Assembly: GCF_001705665.1 (NCBI RefSeq)
Contig: NZ_MDHA01000032.1
Location: 1 to 64,000, forward strand
Length of the DNA: 64,000 bases
DNA from: Thioclava sp. SK-1
GTDB lineage: Bacteria; Pseudomonadota; Alphaproteobacteria; Rhodobacterales; Rhodobacteraceae
Direction of reading: 5' to 3'
Below the pieces are notes generated by a model, which saw only the letters and a program-made list of their open reading frames with translations, did no database searches and was not told where the DNA came from. Positions 16,117 through 25,125 of this stretch are shown here, in pieces. The position numbers and the translations under genes were made by a program. Positions within the stretch are counted from its first letter, which is position 1, and each line of letters starts with the position of its first letter.

Positions 16117-17601
16117 TTATTCAGAGGGCAAGGTGACGTTGCGCGCAATCCGGGCGGCAATCAGCGGCCAGACCAGCGACAGAACCGCCAGCCCAAGGAA
16201 AAGCAAGGTGATCGGTCCCGACACAAAGGCCAGCACGTCATCCCCGGTTTGCAGCAATCCACGGCGCAGGTTGGATTCCATCATTGGGCCAAGGATCAGC
16301 GCGATACAAACCGCGGGCTGCGAAAAGCCGAATTTCTGCATGCCCCATCCCAGCACGCCAAAACCGACCATCGTATATAAATCAACCGCGTTCAGATTGA
16401 TCGCGAACGCCCCGATAAAACAGAAAATGACGATAGAGACGGCAAGGATATGGCGTGGGATCAAAAGGATGCGCGAGAACAGCGGAATTAACAGCATGCC
16501 AAAGATAAACATGAAGATCGTGGCAAGAAACGTGCCGCCAAAGATCCCAACGATCACGTCAGGATTGGTTTGGAACAGCATCGGCCCCGGTGCCAGCCCT
16601 TGGATCATCAGCCCCCCCATCAAAACGGCGGTGACAACATCGCCGGGAATGCCAAGCGCCAAAAGCGGGATCAATGCGGCGGCGCAAACGGCATTATTCG
16701 CGCTTTCAGTTGCGGCGATCCCGGGCGCATAGCCTGTGCCGAATTTGTGCGGCTGCTTTGACGACCGGCGTGTCTCATTATAAGCGATCCAAGAGGCCGT
16801 GCCCGAACCAGTTCCTGGAATAATGCCGATGATCGTACCGATAAGTGAACCACGGATAAGCCCGCCTTTGCTCTCGGACATATCCTGGCGCGATGGCCAG
16901 CGCCCTGTCACGGGCATGGCCCGACCGGGGTCAAGCGCCAGACGTTCCATCTGGGTAAACACTTCTGACAAAGCGAAAAGTCCAATTAGTGCAGGAGTAA
17001 AGGCAAAGCCCGAGGCAAATCCTGACACCCCAAACGTATAGCGTAAGACGCCGGAAATCGGATCCGCGCCTACGCAGGCGATCAAGATGCCGACCATGCC
17101 TGACAGCACACCTTTCAAGATATCGCCGGATAAGGATGCGATAATGGTCAGGCCAAAAAACGCCAGCGCGAAATATTCTGGAGCACCGAATTTCAACGCT
17201 ATTCCGGCAAGTTGCGGCGCAAGAGTGGCCAAAACCACAGCGGCAAACAGCCCCCCGATTGTGGATGCAATCGTGGCCATGCCAAGGGCTTTACCGGCCT
17301 CGCCGCGCGCGGCCATGGGATAGCCGTCCAGCACGGTGGCAGCAGAGGCCGGCGTTCCCGGCGTGCGCAACAAAATCGCAGAGACGCAGCCACCATAAAT
17401 CCCGCCGATATAGATCCCGATCAGCATATTCAGGCCCATTACGGGCGTCATGCCAAATGTCAGTGGGATCAGCAGCGCAACGCCCATCGTGGCCGTTAAA
17501 CCGGGCAGCGCGCCCACGATCAAACCGCCCAATGTGCCAAGCGCAATCGCGCCAATCACATTCAGCTGAAACAAAGGAAGCAGATAAGAGGCGAATTCCA
17601 T
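16117..17601 (-). CDS. tctA: Tripartite tricarboxylate transporter, large permease TctA
   Basis: A 494-residue membrane protein with about twelve hydrophobic segments, the large permease of a TTT system. The conserved family stretch GALPGLTATMGVALLIPLTF lies near residue 30 and a second glycine-rich signature GIIPGTGSGTASWIAYNE near 265. The start MEFASYLLPLF at 17601 is used because the in-frame upstream ATG adds a basic stretch unlike the family. It follows tctC with a hairpin between them, which may lower its expression relative to the binding protein. Confidence 0.92.
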   Translation of the reverse strand: MEFASYLLPLFQLNVIGAIALGTLGGLIVGALPGLTATMGVALLIPLTFGMTPVMGLNMLIGIYIGGIYGGCVSAILLRTPGTPASAATVLDGYPMAARGEAGKALGMATIASTIGGLFAAVVLATLAPQLAGIALKFGAPEYFALAFFGLTIIASLSGDILKGVLSGMVGILIACVGADPISGVLRYTFGVSGFASGFAFTPALIGLFALSEVFTQMERLALDPGRAMPVTGRWPSRQDMSESKGGLIRGSLIGTIIGIIPGTGSGTASWIAYNETRRSSKQPHKFGTGYAPGIAATESANNAVCAAALIPLLALGIPGDVVTAVLMGGLMIQGLAPGPMLFQTNPDVIVGIFGGTFLATIFMFIFGMLLIPLFSRILLIPRHILAVSIVIFCFIGAFAINLNAVDLYTMVGFGVLGWGMQKFGFSQPAVCIALILGPMMESNLRRGLLQTGDDVLAFVSGPITLLFLGLAVLSLVWPLIAARIARNVTLPSE

Positions 17602-17654
17602 TGGTGGCCGTATCTTTTTCAGGGCAGCTTGTCGTGGGCTGCGTAAGCACATTT

Positions 17655-17678
17655 GGCCCCGCCCGATTGGGTGGGGCC
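17655..17678 (-). terminator. Intercistronic hairpin between tctC and tctA
   Basis: GGCCCCGCCC and GGGTGGGGCC form a ten-pair stem (one G-U) with a four-base loop just after the tctC stop. Only AAA T follows on the minus strand, so it would be a partial terminator or an mRNA-stabilising structure. Such stems commonly keep binding-protein transcripts in excess over permease transcripts. Confidence 0.6.
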
Positions 17679-17684
17679 TAGGGG

Positions 17685-18638
17685 TCAGTTGTTCATGCCG
17701 GTCATGCCAAGATCTTCGATCGTGCCGGCGGCGGTTTCGCTGTCATGTGCCGCGCGTTGGGCAAATGTGTCGGCGTCTTCATAGGTCACCAACTCACCCA
17801 TATCCGTCATCTTTTTTACAAATTCTGGATCTGTTGCCACTTGTTCAACGGCGCTGCGTAGGCTGGCCAATATCGCGGCGTCAATTCCTTTGGGTGCGAT
17901 AAGCCCTTTCCACGACGACCAGGTGAAATCCACACCTTTTTCAACGGCCGTGGGCACATCTGGGAACAGATCAATACGGGCGTCTTCCATCACGAAAATT
18001 GGTGTCATTTGACCCGCCTGCGAAGCGGCTAGCGCCTCAGCGGGGGAGGCGACCATCGCATCAATATGCCCGCCCACACAGGCAGTGCGCGCATCCGCTG
18101 ACCCGGGGTAGGGGATGCTTTCAACTTGAATATCGGCGGCCTTGGCGAAGGCTTCTGCCGAAATGTGGTTGGCACCACCCGCGCCGGAATTGCCCACCTG
18201 AACCGGCGTGGTTTGCGCATAGCTGATCATCGTGTCAAAATCAGAAAATGGCGCATCTGCACAGGCTACAAGCACCTGAAGTGAGCGTGCGAACAGGCCG
18301 ATGAAATCGGCATCCGCCAATGTGTAATCAGTGCCACCCAAATGGGGCGCGAGGCCAAGCGGCCCTTGCGCCGCGGCCCCCAGAACATAGCCGTCAGGGC
18401 GCCCATGCAAGGCGGCGGACGTGCCGATTGTGCCGCCGCCGCCGGGTTGGTTGCGCACCACAACTGTCGCCCCATCCATATGTTTTTCAAGGCTTTCAGC
18501 AACCAAACGGATTGAAAGATCGGTGCTGCCTCCGGCGGAATATGGCACGATAATTTGGATAGGGCGTTCTGGATAATCGGCCAAGGCAGGGGTCGCAAAG
18601 GCAACCGCAGCAGCCGCAAGTGTGCTGATTTTTTTCAT
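17685..18638 (-). CDS. tctC: TTT transporter periplasmic binding protein TctC
   Basis: A 317-residue solute-binding protein with a signal peptide (cleavage after ATPALA) and the typical mature start DYPERPIQIIVPYSAGGSTD, which includes the ligand-contacting loop. The family stretch RNQPGGGGTIGTSAAL is also seen. The protein delivers a carboxylate substrate to TctA/TctB. The ligand is not predictable by eye, because the family binds many organic acids. It lies between tctB and tctA. Confidence 0.92.
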   Translation of the reverse strand: MKKISTLAAAAVAFATPALADYPERPIQIIVPYSAGGSTDLSIRLVAESLEKHMDGATVVVRNQPGGGGTIGTSAALHGRPDGYVLGAAAQGPLGLAPHLGGTDYTLADADFIGLFARSLQVLVACADAPFSDFDTMISYAQTTPVQVGNSGAGGANHISAEAFAKAADIQVESIPYPGSADARTACVGGHIDAMVASPAEALAASQAGQMTPIFVMEDARIDLFPDVPTAVEKGVDFTWSSWKGLIAPKGIDAAILASLRSAVEQVATDPEFVKKMTDMGELVTYEDADTFAQRAAHDSETAAGTIEDLGMTGMNN

Positions 18639-18675
18639 GAAAACCTCCCATTCATGAGTATGTCTTGTCTGCCGT

Positions 18676-19119
18676 TCAGGGCAGCCAGACGTTCAGAAAT
18701 TCGGTAAAACCAAGATAGACAACGCCTGTAATTCCCACTGGGACAAGCGTCAGAACCAGCCAGCGCCGCTCGTCAAACAGCCACAGGCCGATGACAAAAA
18801 CGGTCAGTGTGGCGGGTAGATACCCGATGGCCATGAATGCCGCAGCATAGGCCACCATCAATACAGCCAGCGCGGCCATTTTGATGAAAACCGCTTTTTC
18901 GGGCAGATCCACGCGGGACAGGTCTTGCGATCGCAAGGCACGAATAACCAACGCAAGCGCCAAAATTGCGATGCCAGCGATCATCAGCCAAGGCACGAAT
19001 GTTGGTCCTGCAGATGTCCCGGCCGACACGGATTTAACCATTGTTGAGCGCCAGGCGGCAAAGGCGCAAAACGCCAAGAGGCCGCAACCGATCCAGATGT
19101 CGCCTTTGCGTTCAAGCAT
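18676..19119 (-). CDS. tctB: TTT transporter small permease TctB
   Basis: A 147-residue membrane protein with four hydrophobic segments (for example IWIGCGLLAFCAFAAW, FVPWLMIAGIAILALALVI and LVLTLVPVGITGVVYLGF). Its size and place before tctC identify it as the small TTT permease subunit. It is the first gene of the five-gene minus-strand unit, and its promoter should lie in the A+T-rich stretch at 19120-19410. Confidence 0.85.
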   Translation of the reverse strand: MLERKGDIWIGCGLLAFCAFAAWRSTMVKSVSAGTSAGPTFVPWLMIAGIAILALALVIRALRSQDLSRVDLPEKAVFIKMAALAVLMVAYAAAFMAIGYLPATLTVFVIGLWLFDERRWLVLTLVPVGITGVVYLGFTEFLNVWLP

Positions 19120-19410
19120 TTTGATCCTGTCCTGATATATGATCTTGTATGCTGGTTTGCGGTTTATTGGTTATCTTGTCAATATGATTGTTGATATTCC
19201 GGCAGATATTGCCGCATTGGATTTGTTTTTGTGAAGAGGCAAGCAAATTTAATCCATTGTTTATATTGTAATAAATCTCAATTTTATTGTCGGCCGCAAG
19301 GAGATCCTTCTTAAATGTCGTGTTGACAACTTGTAATTTATTAGATTTTCTAAATCGAAAGGAGTGCCGGCATCGCTGGCTGTCCGTCCCAGTCGCTTTG
19401 GAGAATTGAA
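19120..19410. promoter_or_regulatory. A+T-rich divergent control region of the TTT unit and the alcohol dehydrogenase
   Basis: This 291-base gap is far richer in A+T than its surroundings and separates two divergent units. It contains a TTGACA-like -35 at 19323-19328 facing the dehydrogenase and a small inverted repeat TTAGA-TTT-TCTAA at 19341-19353 with near-symmetric flanks. Weaker five-base repeats occur at 19181-19198 and 19260-19275. The first repeat lies where a repressor could block the plus-strand promoter. The regulator is unknown; an IclR gene lies about 2.5 kb away. Confidence 0.45.
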
Positions 19411-20529
19411 ATGCACGACCTTATGCACCCGATTGAACTTTTGCGGCCTTCGGTGCTGCGGTTCGGTGAAAATACCCTTGATGGGCTTACAAAATGGGTG
19501 GAATCAAAAGGATATTCAAAGATTTTTGTCGTCGCGGATCCGGTAAATGCCAAACGGTTGGGGCTGTTGGGTCTGGGCGATGTGGCCTGTTTTGGGGATG
19601 TCGTGCCAGAGCCAGATATTCACAATCTGACAGCTGCGGTAGACGCCTCTGCCGGTTGTGATCTTGTCATTGGCTTTGGGGGCGGCTCTGCGATGGATTT
19701 GGCGAAGCTGGTGGCCGTGATGACAGGGCAGTCGCTTGGGCTGAGCGAAATCTCCGGCCCCAATCGGGCCCCTGCGCGCAAAGTTGGGTTGGTGCAGATC
19801 CCTACCACGGCTGGCACCGGATCCGAGGTGGGCACGCGTGCGCTTATCACCGATCCACAAACTCAGGCAAAGATTGCAACCGAAAGCCCACATATGTTGG
19901 CGGATATGGCGTTGATTGACCCGACGCTGACACTCAGCGTGCCGGGCTTTGTGACGGCGGCGACGGGTGTGGATGCGATGGCGCATTGCGTAGAGGCATT
20001 TACGTCTAAACGGGCGCATCCGGTGATCGACGCCTATGCGTTGCAGGGCACGCAGCTGGTCGGAAAATATCTGCGGCGTGCTGTCGAAGATGGCACTGAT
20101 ATTGAGGCCCGCGCCGGCCTGTCGCTGGCGGCGTTTTACGGCGGTGTCTGCCTTGGGCCGGTGAATACCACCGCTGGACACGCCCTGGCCTATCCGTTGG
20201 GGACCCGCCACAAGCTGCCACATGGCATCGCCAACGCACTGATTTTTCCGCATGTTTTGGCGGTAAATGCTGCTGCGGTTCCAGAAAAGACATGCGCGGT
20301 ATGTGCGGCGCTTGGGATCGCCTTTGGGGATGCGCAAACCGTGCGCGCCGGCGCAATTGCATTTTGCGAATCGCTTGGTCTGGACATGCGCCTGCGTGCC
20401 CATAACGTGCCCGAAGATGATCTGCGCCAGATGGCCAAAGACGCGCATGCGATCCGGCGCCTGCTGGATTGGAACCCGGTGGATATCTCTGAAGCAGATA
20501 TTTTGGCGCTATATCAGGCCGCATGGTAG
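19411..20529 (+). CDS. Iron-containing alcohol dehydrogenase
   Basis: A 372-residue group III (iron-type) dehydrogenase. The NAD-binding part has FGGGSAMDLAKL and TTAGTGSEVGTRAL. The metal-ligand region has GVDAMAHCVEAF, GHALAYPLGTRHKLPHGIANAL and its histidines. The start has GGAGA 7 bases upstream. It is divergent from the TTT/aldolase unit and probably works in the same pathway, for example by oxidising or reducing an aldehyde or hydroxyacid produced by the DapA-family enzyme. It is followed by a clear terminator. Confidence 0.9.
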   Translation: MHDLMHPIELLRPSVLRFGENTLDGLTKWVESKGYSKIFVVADPVNAKRLGLLGLGDVACFGDVVPEPDIHNLTAAVDASAGCDLVIGFGGGSAMDLAKLVAVMTGQSLGLSEISGPNRAPARKVGLVQIPTTAGTGSEVGTRALITDPQTQAKIATESPHMLADMALIDPTLTLSVPGFVTAATGVDAMAHCVEAFTSKRAHPVIDAYALQGTQLVGKYLRRAVEDGTDIEARAGLSLAAFYGGVCLGPVNTTAGHALAYPLGTRHKLPHGIANALIFPHVLAVNAAAVPEKTCAVCAALGIAFGDAQTVRAGAIAFCESLGLDMRLRAHNVPEDDLRQMAKDAHAIRRLLDWNPVDISEADILALYQAAW

Positions 20530-20533
20530 GCGC

Positions 20534-20571
20534 AAACTGGTCCCGCGCGCTTTCGGCCGGGACCAGTTTTT
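20534..20571 (+). terminator. Rho-independent terminator after the alcohol dehydrogenase
   Basis: AAACTGGTCCCG and CGGGACCAGTTT pair perfectly over 12 bases and are followed by TTTTTATT. It lies 5 bases after the stop codon. Confidence 0.92.
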
Positions 20572-20619
20572 ATTGAGCATTCTCGTGTTATCTGACAGGG
20601 ATCAGGCAGGAGAATGCCG

Positions 20620-22056
20620 ATGTCGAAGAAAACGTTGAATGTGAAGAACCTTGCCGCCCTTGGTGCAGAGCCTTTGGCCGCCCTGTTGATTGAGGTGACG
20701 AAGGGCAATGCAGCGCAACAACGCCGTGTGCGAATGGAGCTTAGCGCACATCAGGGTCCGGAGGAGGTCGCGTTGGACCTGCGCAAACGCTTTGCCGCGA
20801 TCCGTCAGGCGAAGGGGCGTATTCCGCGTAAGACGCGAAAGACATTTGCAAAAGAGCTTCACGGACATATTGCGTTGATCGCGGATAAAATCAGCGGGCC
20901 GGCCCCTGATGAAGGGTTTGACCTGCTATGGTCACTGCTGCAATTGGCCGATGGTATATTTGACCGTATCGACGATCATAATGATATTTTGGCCGATGTT
21001 TTTGCTGCTGCGATGCAGGCCTTGCAAGATTTGGCGCCGCGCGCTCAGGTCGATCAAAATGCCTTGGCGGAGGAGGTGTTTGATGCGGTTATGGGTGACG
21101 AATATGGCGTGTTTGATGGTGTGGTGGTGGCCCTTTCGGAGGCGTTGGGCGCATCAGGGCTTGAGGCGCTGAAAACCCGTGCCCGCGCCGCAGCTGATGC
21201 GCCTGCACCGGATATATCGCGCCTGCGTCGGGTGCCAACCGCAAAAACCAGAGACAGCGCTGCGCAACAGGATATGCGGCGCAGGATGGCGGGTCATGTT
21301 TTGCAAACGATTGCGGATCTGCAGGGCGATGTGGATGCCTATATCTCTAGATACAGCGCCGAGCAGCTTACATTCCATACTATTGCACCAGATGTAGCGG
21401 CGCGGTTGCTTGCCGCCAATCGTGTGCAGGAGGCGTTGCATATCGTCGAAGCCGCGCAGTATCGGCAGGCAACACGGCGATCGATCCTTGGCACACCCGA
21501 TCTGGACGCGGCCTATATCGCCTGTCTGACCGCGCTTGGCCGCAAAGAGGATCTAAAAACATTCTTGCTGCAAGATTTTCTAGACAACTTGAATGCAGAC
21601 AGTTTGCGGCGCTATCTGTCCATGTTGCCTGAGTTTGACGATATCGATGCCGAAGAGCGGGCCAAAGCCCATGCAAGAACGCATCACAAAGCCGAATCCG
21701 CCTTGGCTTTTTTTATAAATTGGCCTGACATGCACGCGGCGGCGCAGTTTGTATTGGATCGCGGGCGAGAACTGGATGGCGACGCCTATGAGCTGCTGAC
21801 ACCTGCCGCTGATCTGCTGGAGGGGTCATTTCCTTTGGCCGCAGTGCTTTTGCGCCGGTCTATGGTCCTTGATGCGCTCAATCAGGGGCGCGTGAAACGC
21901 TATGGCTATGCGGCCGATCACCTGCGCACCAATGCCCGTCTGGATGCCGAGATTACAGACTATCTTGGCCATGTGGATCATTTTGATTTCATGGAACGCC
22001 TGCGGCTTGCGCATAGCCGCAAAACCGGCTTTTGGGCGCGGATTGATGCGGATTAA
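20620..22056 (+). CDS. DUF6880-like protein of unknown function
   Basis: A soluble protein of 478 residues with no signal or membrane segment. Its first part (LAALGAEPLAALLIEVTKGN, RRVRMELSAHQGPEEVA) resembles the DUF6880 group seen in alphaproteobacteria. The rest is helical and rich in Ala/Leu/Asp (LLWSLLQLADGIFDRIDDHN, YIACLTALGRKEDLKTFLL), compatible with helical repeats. AGGAGA lies 6 bases before the ATG at 20620 and directly abuts the ATG at 20614, so the later start is preferred. Its stop overlaps the convergent IclR stop by 4 bases. Function is unknown. Confidence 0.75.
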   Translation: MSKKTLNVKNLAALGAEPLAALLIEVTKGNAAQQRRVRMELSAHQGPEEVALDLRKRFAAIRQAKGRIPRKTRKTFAKELHGHIALIADKISGPAPDEGFDLLWSLLQLADGIFDRIDDHNDILADVFAAAMQALQDLAPRAQVDQNALAEEVFDAVMGDEYGVFDGVVVALSEALGASGLEALKTRARAAADAPAPDISRLRRVPTAKTRDSAAQQDMRRRMAGHVLQTIADLQGDVDAYISRYSAEQLTFHTIAPDVAARLLAANRVQEALHIVEAAQYRQATRRSILGTPDLDAAYIACLTALGRKEDLKTFLLQDFLDNLNADSLRRYLSMLPEFDDIDAEERAKAHARTHHKAESALAFFINWPDMHAAAQFVLDRGRELDGDAYELLTPAADLLEGSFPLAAVLLRRSMVLDALNQGRVKRYGYAADHLRTNARLDAEITDYLGHVDHFDFMERLRLAHSRKTGFWARIDAD

Positions 22057-22838
22057 CCGTCCCAACCCATTGCGTGGGAAGCTGCGCGCGCCTGCGACGT
22101 CAGCAGGTCAATATATTCGTCGCGCTTGTCTTCGGCATATCTGAAGAGTGGGAAAGACATGGAAATAGCCGCGATCGAGTGGCCCAGATGATCCAGAACA
22201 GGCGCTGCCATGCAGCGCACACCGGCCTCGGCCTCTTCGACCTCTTCGGCAAACCCCTGGGTCCGGGCCTTCTGCAGGCAGGCGCGAAAGGCCTCGGCAT
22301 TGGCAATCGTGCGCGGGGCACAGGGTGTAAAGTCCATTTTCGACATACGTTCGTCGGTTTCGATTTCATCGCGAAAGGCCAGAAGGGCCTTGCCAAGGGA
22401 TGTGCAGTGGATTGGATTTCGCTGACCAATTGTGCAGTTCATTGATAGGCTAAAGGCAGAACGGCGTTGATGGATATAGACAACACGTTGTTCTACCTCG
22501 TCTAAAATGCCTAGATTGATCGATTCCCCTGTTGCGCGTGACAGCACGCCCATGGCCTTATCCGCGGTCTGGATCAGCGCAGATTGATCCTTGATCGCGC
22601 GGGCGGCAACCGCAAACAGTTTCAACGTCAGCCCATAATGTTCGGTATCTTCATGTTGTTCCACATAGCCCAGTTCGACCATGGTTTGCAGCAGGCGATG
22701 CGTCGTGCTTTTTGACGTCATCGCCCGCTGCGCGATAGAGGCCAGGCTGGCGCTGCGCTCATCTGACAGAGTTTCCAATACCGCGAAAACTTTCAGAACC
22801 GAGGCGACGTTTTCGGTTTTCAGCGGTTGGTTGGCCAT
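22053..22838 (-). CDS. IclR-family transcriptional regulator
   Basis: A 261-residue regulator with an N-terminal winged helix (SLASIAQRAMTSKSTTHRLLQTMVELGYVE, here read in parts) at about residues 15-75 and a C-terminal effector domain (SINLGILDEVEQRVVYIHQR, GLGKALLAF-like SLGKALLAF, GVRCMAAPVLDHLGHSIAAI). IclR proteins mostly control catabolic operons for aromatic or sugar acids. It lies downstream of the alcohol dehydrogenase and DUF6880 genes and beside an MFS gene on the same strand, either of which could be a target. Confidence 0.92.
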   Translation of the reverse strand: MANQPLKTENVASVLKVFAVLETLSDERSASLASIAQRAMTSKSTTHRLLQTMVELGYVEQHEDTEHYGLTLKLFAVAARAIKDQSALIQTADKAMGVLSRATGESINLGILDEVEQRVVYIHQRRSAFSLSMNCTIGQRNPIHCTSLGKALLAFRDEIETDERMSKMDFTPCAPRTIANAEAFRACLQKARTQGFAEEVEEAEAGVRCMAAPVLDHLGHSIAAISMSFPLFRYAEDKRDEYIDLLTSQARAASHAMGWDG

Positions 22839-22899
22839 CAGCTACACCTTCTATTTCGTTTTTTATGGGATTGAATTCTGAAGTTCGCGATTTGGCTTG

Positions 22900-24069
22900 T
22901 CAAGATGTCATAAGCTGGCGCTTGCCCCATGTGGCCACCGCCAATGCTGCCAGTACAATCGGGATAGCGGTCAGCGCGACTGCGGACCATCCCGGTCCGG
23001 TTACCAATATGCCAGAGCCAAAGGCGCAGAGCGTCGCGGCCAGCGCCAAGATTGTATCGTTGATCCCCTGAACCGATGCGCGATCTTCAACCGGGACTGC
23101 CTGTGCCAATAGCGACGTCGCGCCGATAAAGCCGAAATTCCACCCTACGCCAAGTATGATCAGGCTGGCGTAAAATATGTCCAATTGCATCCCACTGGCG
23201 GCGATACTGGCGGCAAGGATCAACAAACACAGCCCAGTGCAAGCGATCCGCAATGCACCAAATTTGCGGATAATGATCCCGGTCAGGAAACTGGGTGCAA
23301 ACATCGCGACGACATGCCAGCGGATTACATCGCCTGCCTGTGCTTCGGTCAGGCCGCAGCTGAGCATGGCCAATGGGGTAGGGGCCATCAGCAGCACCAT
23401 AATGCCTTGTGACGCCGCTCCCAAGGTGATGGCGGTGCGCACTTTTGGGCTGCGCAGACTGCTGTGGTCTGTCTTTGCGCGCGCAGGCGCGGTAGGGCGC
23501 GGCAAACGCAGCAGGCCCAATGGTAAAATTCCTAAAAGGCTGATCAGACCTATTGCAGCATAGGCACCGGCCAGCGGCAGTGGTGCAAGCGCATCCTTGG
23601 TCCAAATAAAGATCTGCGGGCCAATCAGCGCGGCCACCAGACCAGATGTCAACATGATGGAAATCGCCACAGGTTGCCACGACGGTGGCACGGTTTCAGC
23701 GGCAGCAAAGCGGAAGTATTGATAACAGGCCAAGGCCGCGCCGAAGCCCATATGCGCGATACACAGTAATACGAAACTGCTGGTATAAAACGCGGCAACG
23801 GCCAGTGCTCCGCCAAAGATTGCAAGGCCCGCGCCGCATATAAACCCGACCCTTCGTCCATAGCGCCCCATCAGCAACGAAAACGGCCCTGTAACAAGAA
23901 GGCCTGCAAGTGTTTGCACTGACGGGGGAAATGTTGCGAATGCTGGGCTGGGCGCCAACATCAACCCGGCCAAGCCACCCAGAATGATCAACATGGGCAT
24001 GACGGAGGATAAAAGCGTATTTGCGCATAATAAGCCGATATATGCGCTGCGATGCGTGTCGTCGGACAT
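22900..24069 (-). CDS. MFS transporter
   Basis: A 389-residue protein with about twelve hydrophobic segments and the loop 2-3 motif GRYGRRVGFICG of the major facilitator superfamily. The segment QGINDTILALAATLCAFGSG near the C-terminus resembles drug and sugar efflux members. It is divergent from a GlxA-type activator gene (starts 81 bases apart), which suggests regulation by that protein. The substrate is unknown. Confidence 0.87.
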   Translation of the reverse strand: MSDDTHRSAYIGLLCANTLLSSVMPMLIILGGLAGLMLAPSPAFATFPPSVQTLAGLLVTGPFSLLMGRYGRRVGFICGAGLAIFGGALAVAAFYTSSFVLLCIAHMGFGAALACYQYFRFAAAETVPPSWQPVAISIMLTSGLVAALIGPQIFIWTKDALAPLPLAGAYAAIGLISLLGILPLGLLRLPRPTAPARAKTDHSSLRSPKVRTAITLGAASQGIMVLLMAPTPLAMLSCGLTEAQAGDVIRWHVVAMFAPSFLTGIIIRKFGALRIACTGLCLLILAASIAASGMQLDIFYASLIILGVGWNFGFIGATSLLAQAVPVEDRASVQGINDTILALAATLCAFGSGILVTGPGWSAVALTAIPIVLAALAVATWGKRQLMTS

Positions 24070-24150
24070 TGGCAGGCTCCATTATTTGGGTTGATTTGAT
24101 TGGGTATAGCCGCGAAGAAAGATGTCTCAAATGTCAAATGGGCGTCAAAA

Positions 24151-25125
24151 ATGGACAGTCTGCCGAAGCTCCGTGTGATCGATGTGCTGCTATATGAGGA
24201 TCTGAACCTGCTGGATGTGGCCGGGGCGGTGCAGGCATTTGATACCGCCTTTTATGACGGGCGCCGGGTGTATCAGCCGCGCTATGTCTCGGTGGATGGG
24301 CGCAGTGTCCGCGCGTCAAACGGATTGGTGATGGGGGTGCAAGACCGGCTGCGCAGCGACAGCCCCGCCGATGATCTGCTGGTCCCGGGTGGCGAGGGCG
24401 CGGGGCACATGTGCCAACACCCCAAGGTGCTGGATACCCTGCGTGATTGGGTGGCCCGGCCGGGCGATCAGCGGCTGATCTCTATCTGCTCCGGGGCGTT
24501 GGTCCTTGCTGCGGCCGGTGTGTTGGACGGGCGCAGGGCCACAACCCACTGGGCACGCGCCGCACAGCTTGCGCAATGGCCCAAAGTTCAGTGGGATCTG
24601 GATCGGATTTGCGTGGATGATGGACGGGTGTATACCTCCGCCGGTGTCAGCACGGGAATAGATCTTGCGCTGTCAATTATCCGGGCGGATTGCGGCAAGG
24701 CCGTCGCGCTGGACGTCGCACGAGAGCTGGTGGTGCAGCTGCGTCGTTCAGGTGGGCAAAGCCAGTATGCCATGCATTTGGCCGGACAATTTACCGATGA
24801 TGATCTTTTGACACAGCTGATCGAAGCGATCGTGGCCGATCCAAGGCGGCGCTGGGATCTGCCGATGCTGGCACAGGAGGCTGGGGTGACCGCGCGCACA
24901 TTATCGCGCAGGTTTCGTCAACATATGGATGTCACGCCGATCCAATTCGTCGAACGGGTCCGCGTGGATCATGCCCGCAGCTTATTGGAAGCGCGCTTGC
25001 CGTTGAAGCAGGTGGCGCATAGCAGCGGGTTTGGCGATACGCAGCGGCTGCGCCGAGCGTTTGACCGGCAGTTGAACACAGCTGCCGCAGAGTATGCGCA
25101 GATCTTCGGCACAGTGGGTGAATAA
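24151..25125 (+). CDS. GlxA-family regulator (DJ-1/PfpI plus AraC helix-turn-helix)
   Basis: A 324-residue two-domain protein. Residues about 8-180 form a DJ-1/PfpI-like sensor domain (LLYEDLNLLDVAGAVQAFD, LLVPGGEGAG, ISICSGALVLAAAGVLDGRR with a cysteine at the nucleophile-elbow position). The C-terminal 100 residues form an AraC DNA-binding domain (LPMLAQEAGVTARTLSRRF, then LKQVAHSSGFGDTQRLRRAF). Related GlxA regulators respond to nitrogenous metabolites such as choline breakdown products or arginine. The start MDSLPKL is chosen over an upstream ATG because the extension lies in the divergent promoter gap. Confidence 0.9.
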   Translation: MDSLPKLRVIDVLLYEDLNLLDVAGAVQAFDTAFYDGRRVYQPRYVSVDGRSVRASNGLVMGVQDRLRSDSPADDLLVPGGEGAGHMCQHPKVLDTLRDWVARPGDQRLISICSGALVLAAAGVLDGRRATTHWARAAQLAQWPKVQWDLDRICVDDGRVYTSAGVSTGIDLALSIIRADCGKAVALDVARELVVQLRRSGGQSQYAMHLAGQFTDDDLLTQLIEAIVADPRRRWDLPMLAQEAGVTARTLSRRFRQHMDVTPIQFVERVRVDHARSLLEARLPLKQVAHSSGFGDTQRLRRAFDRQLNTAAAEYAQIFGTVGE

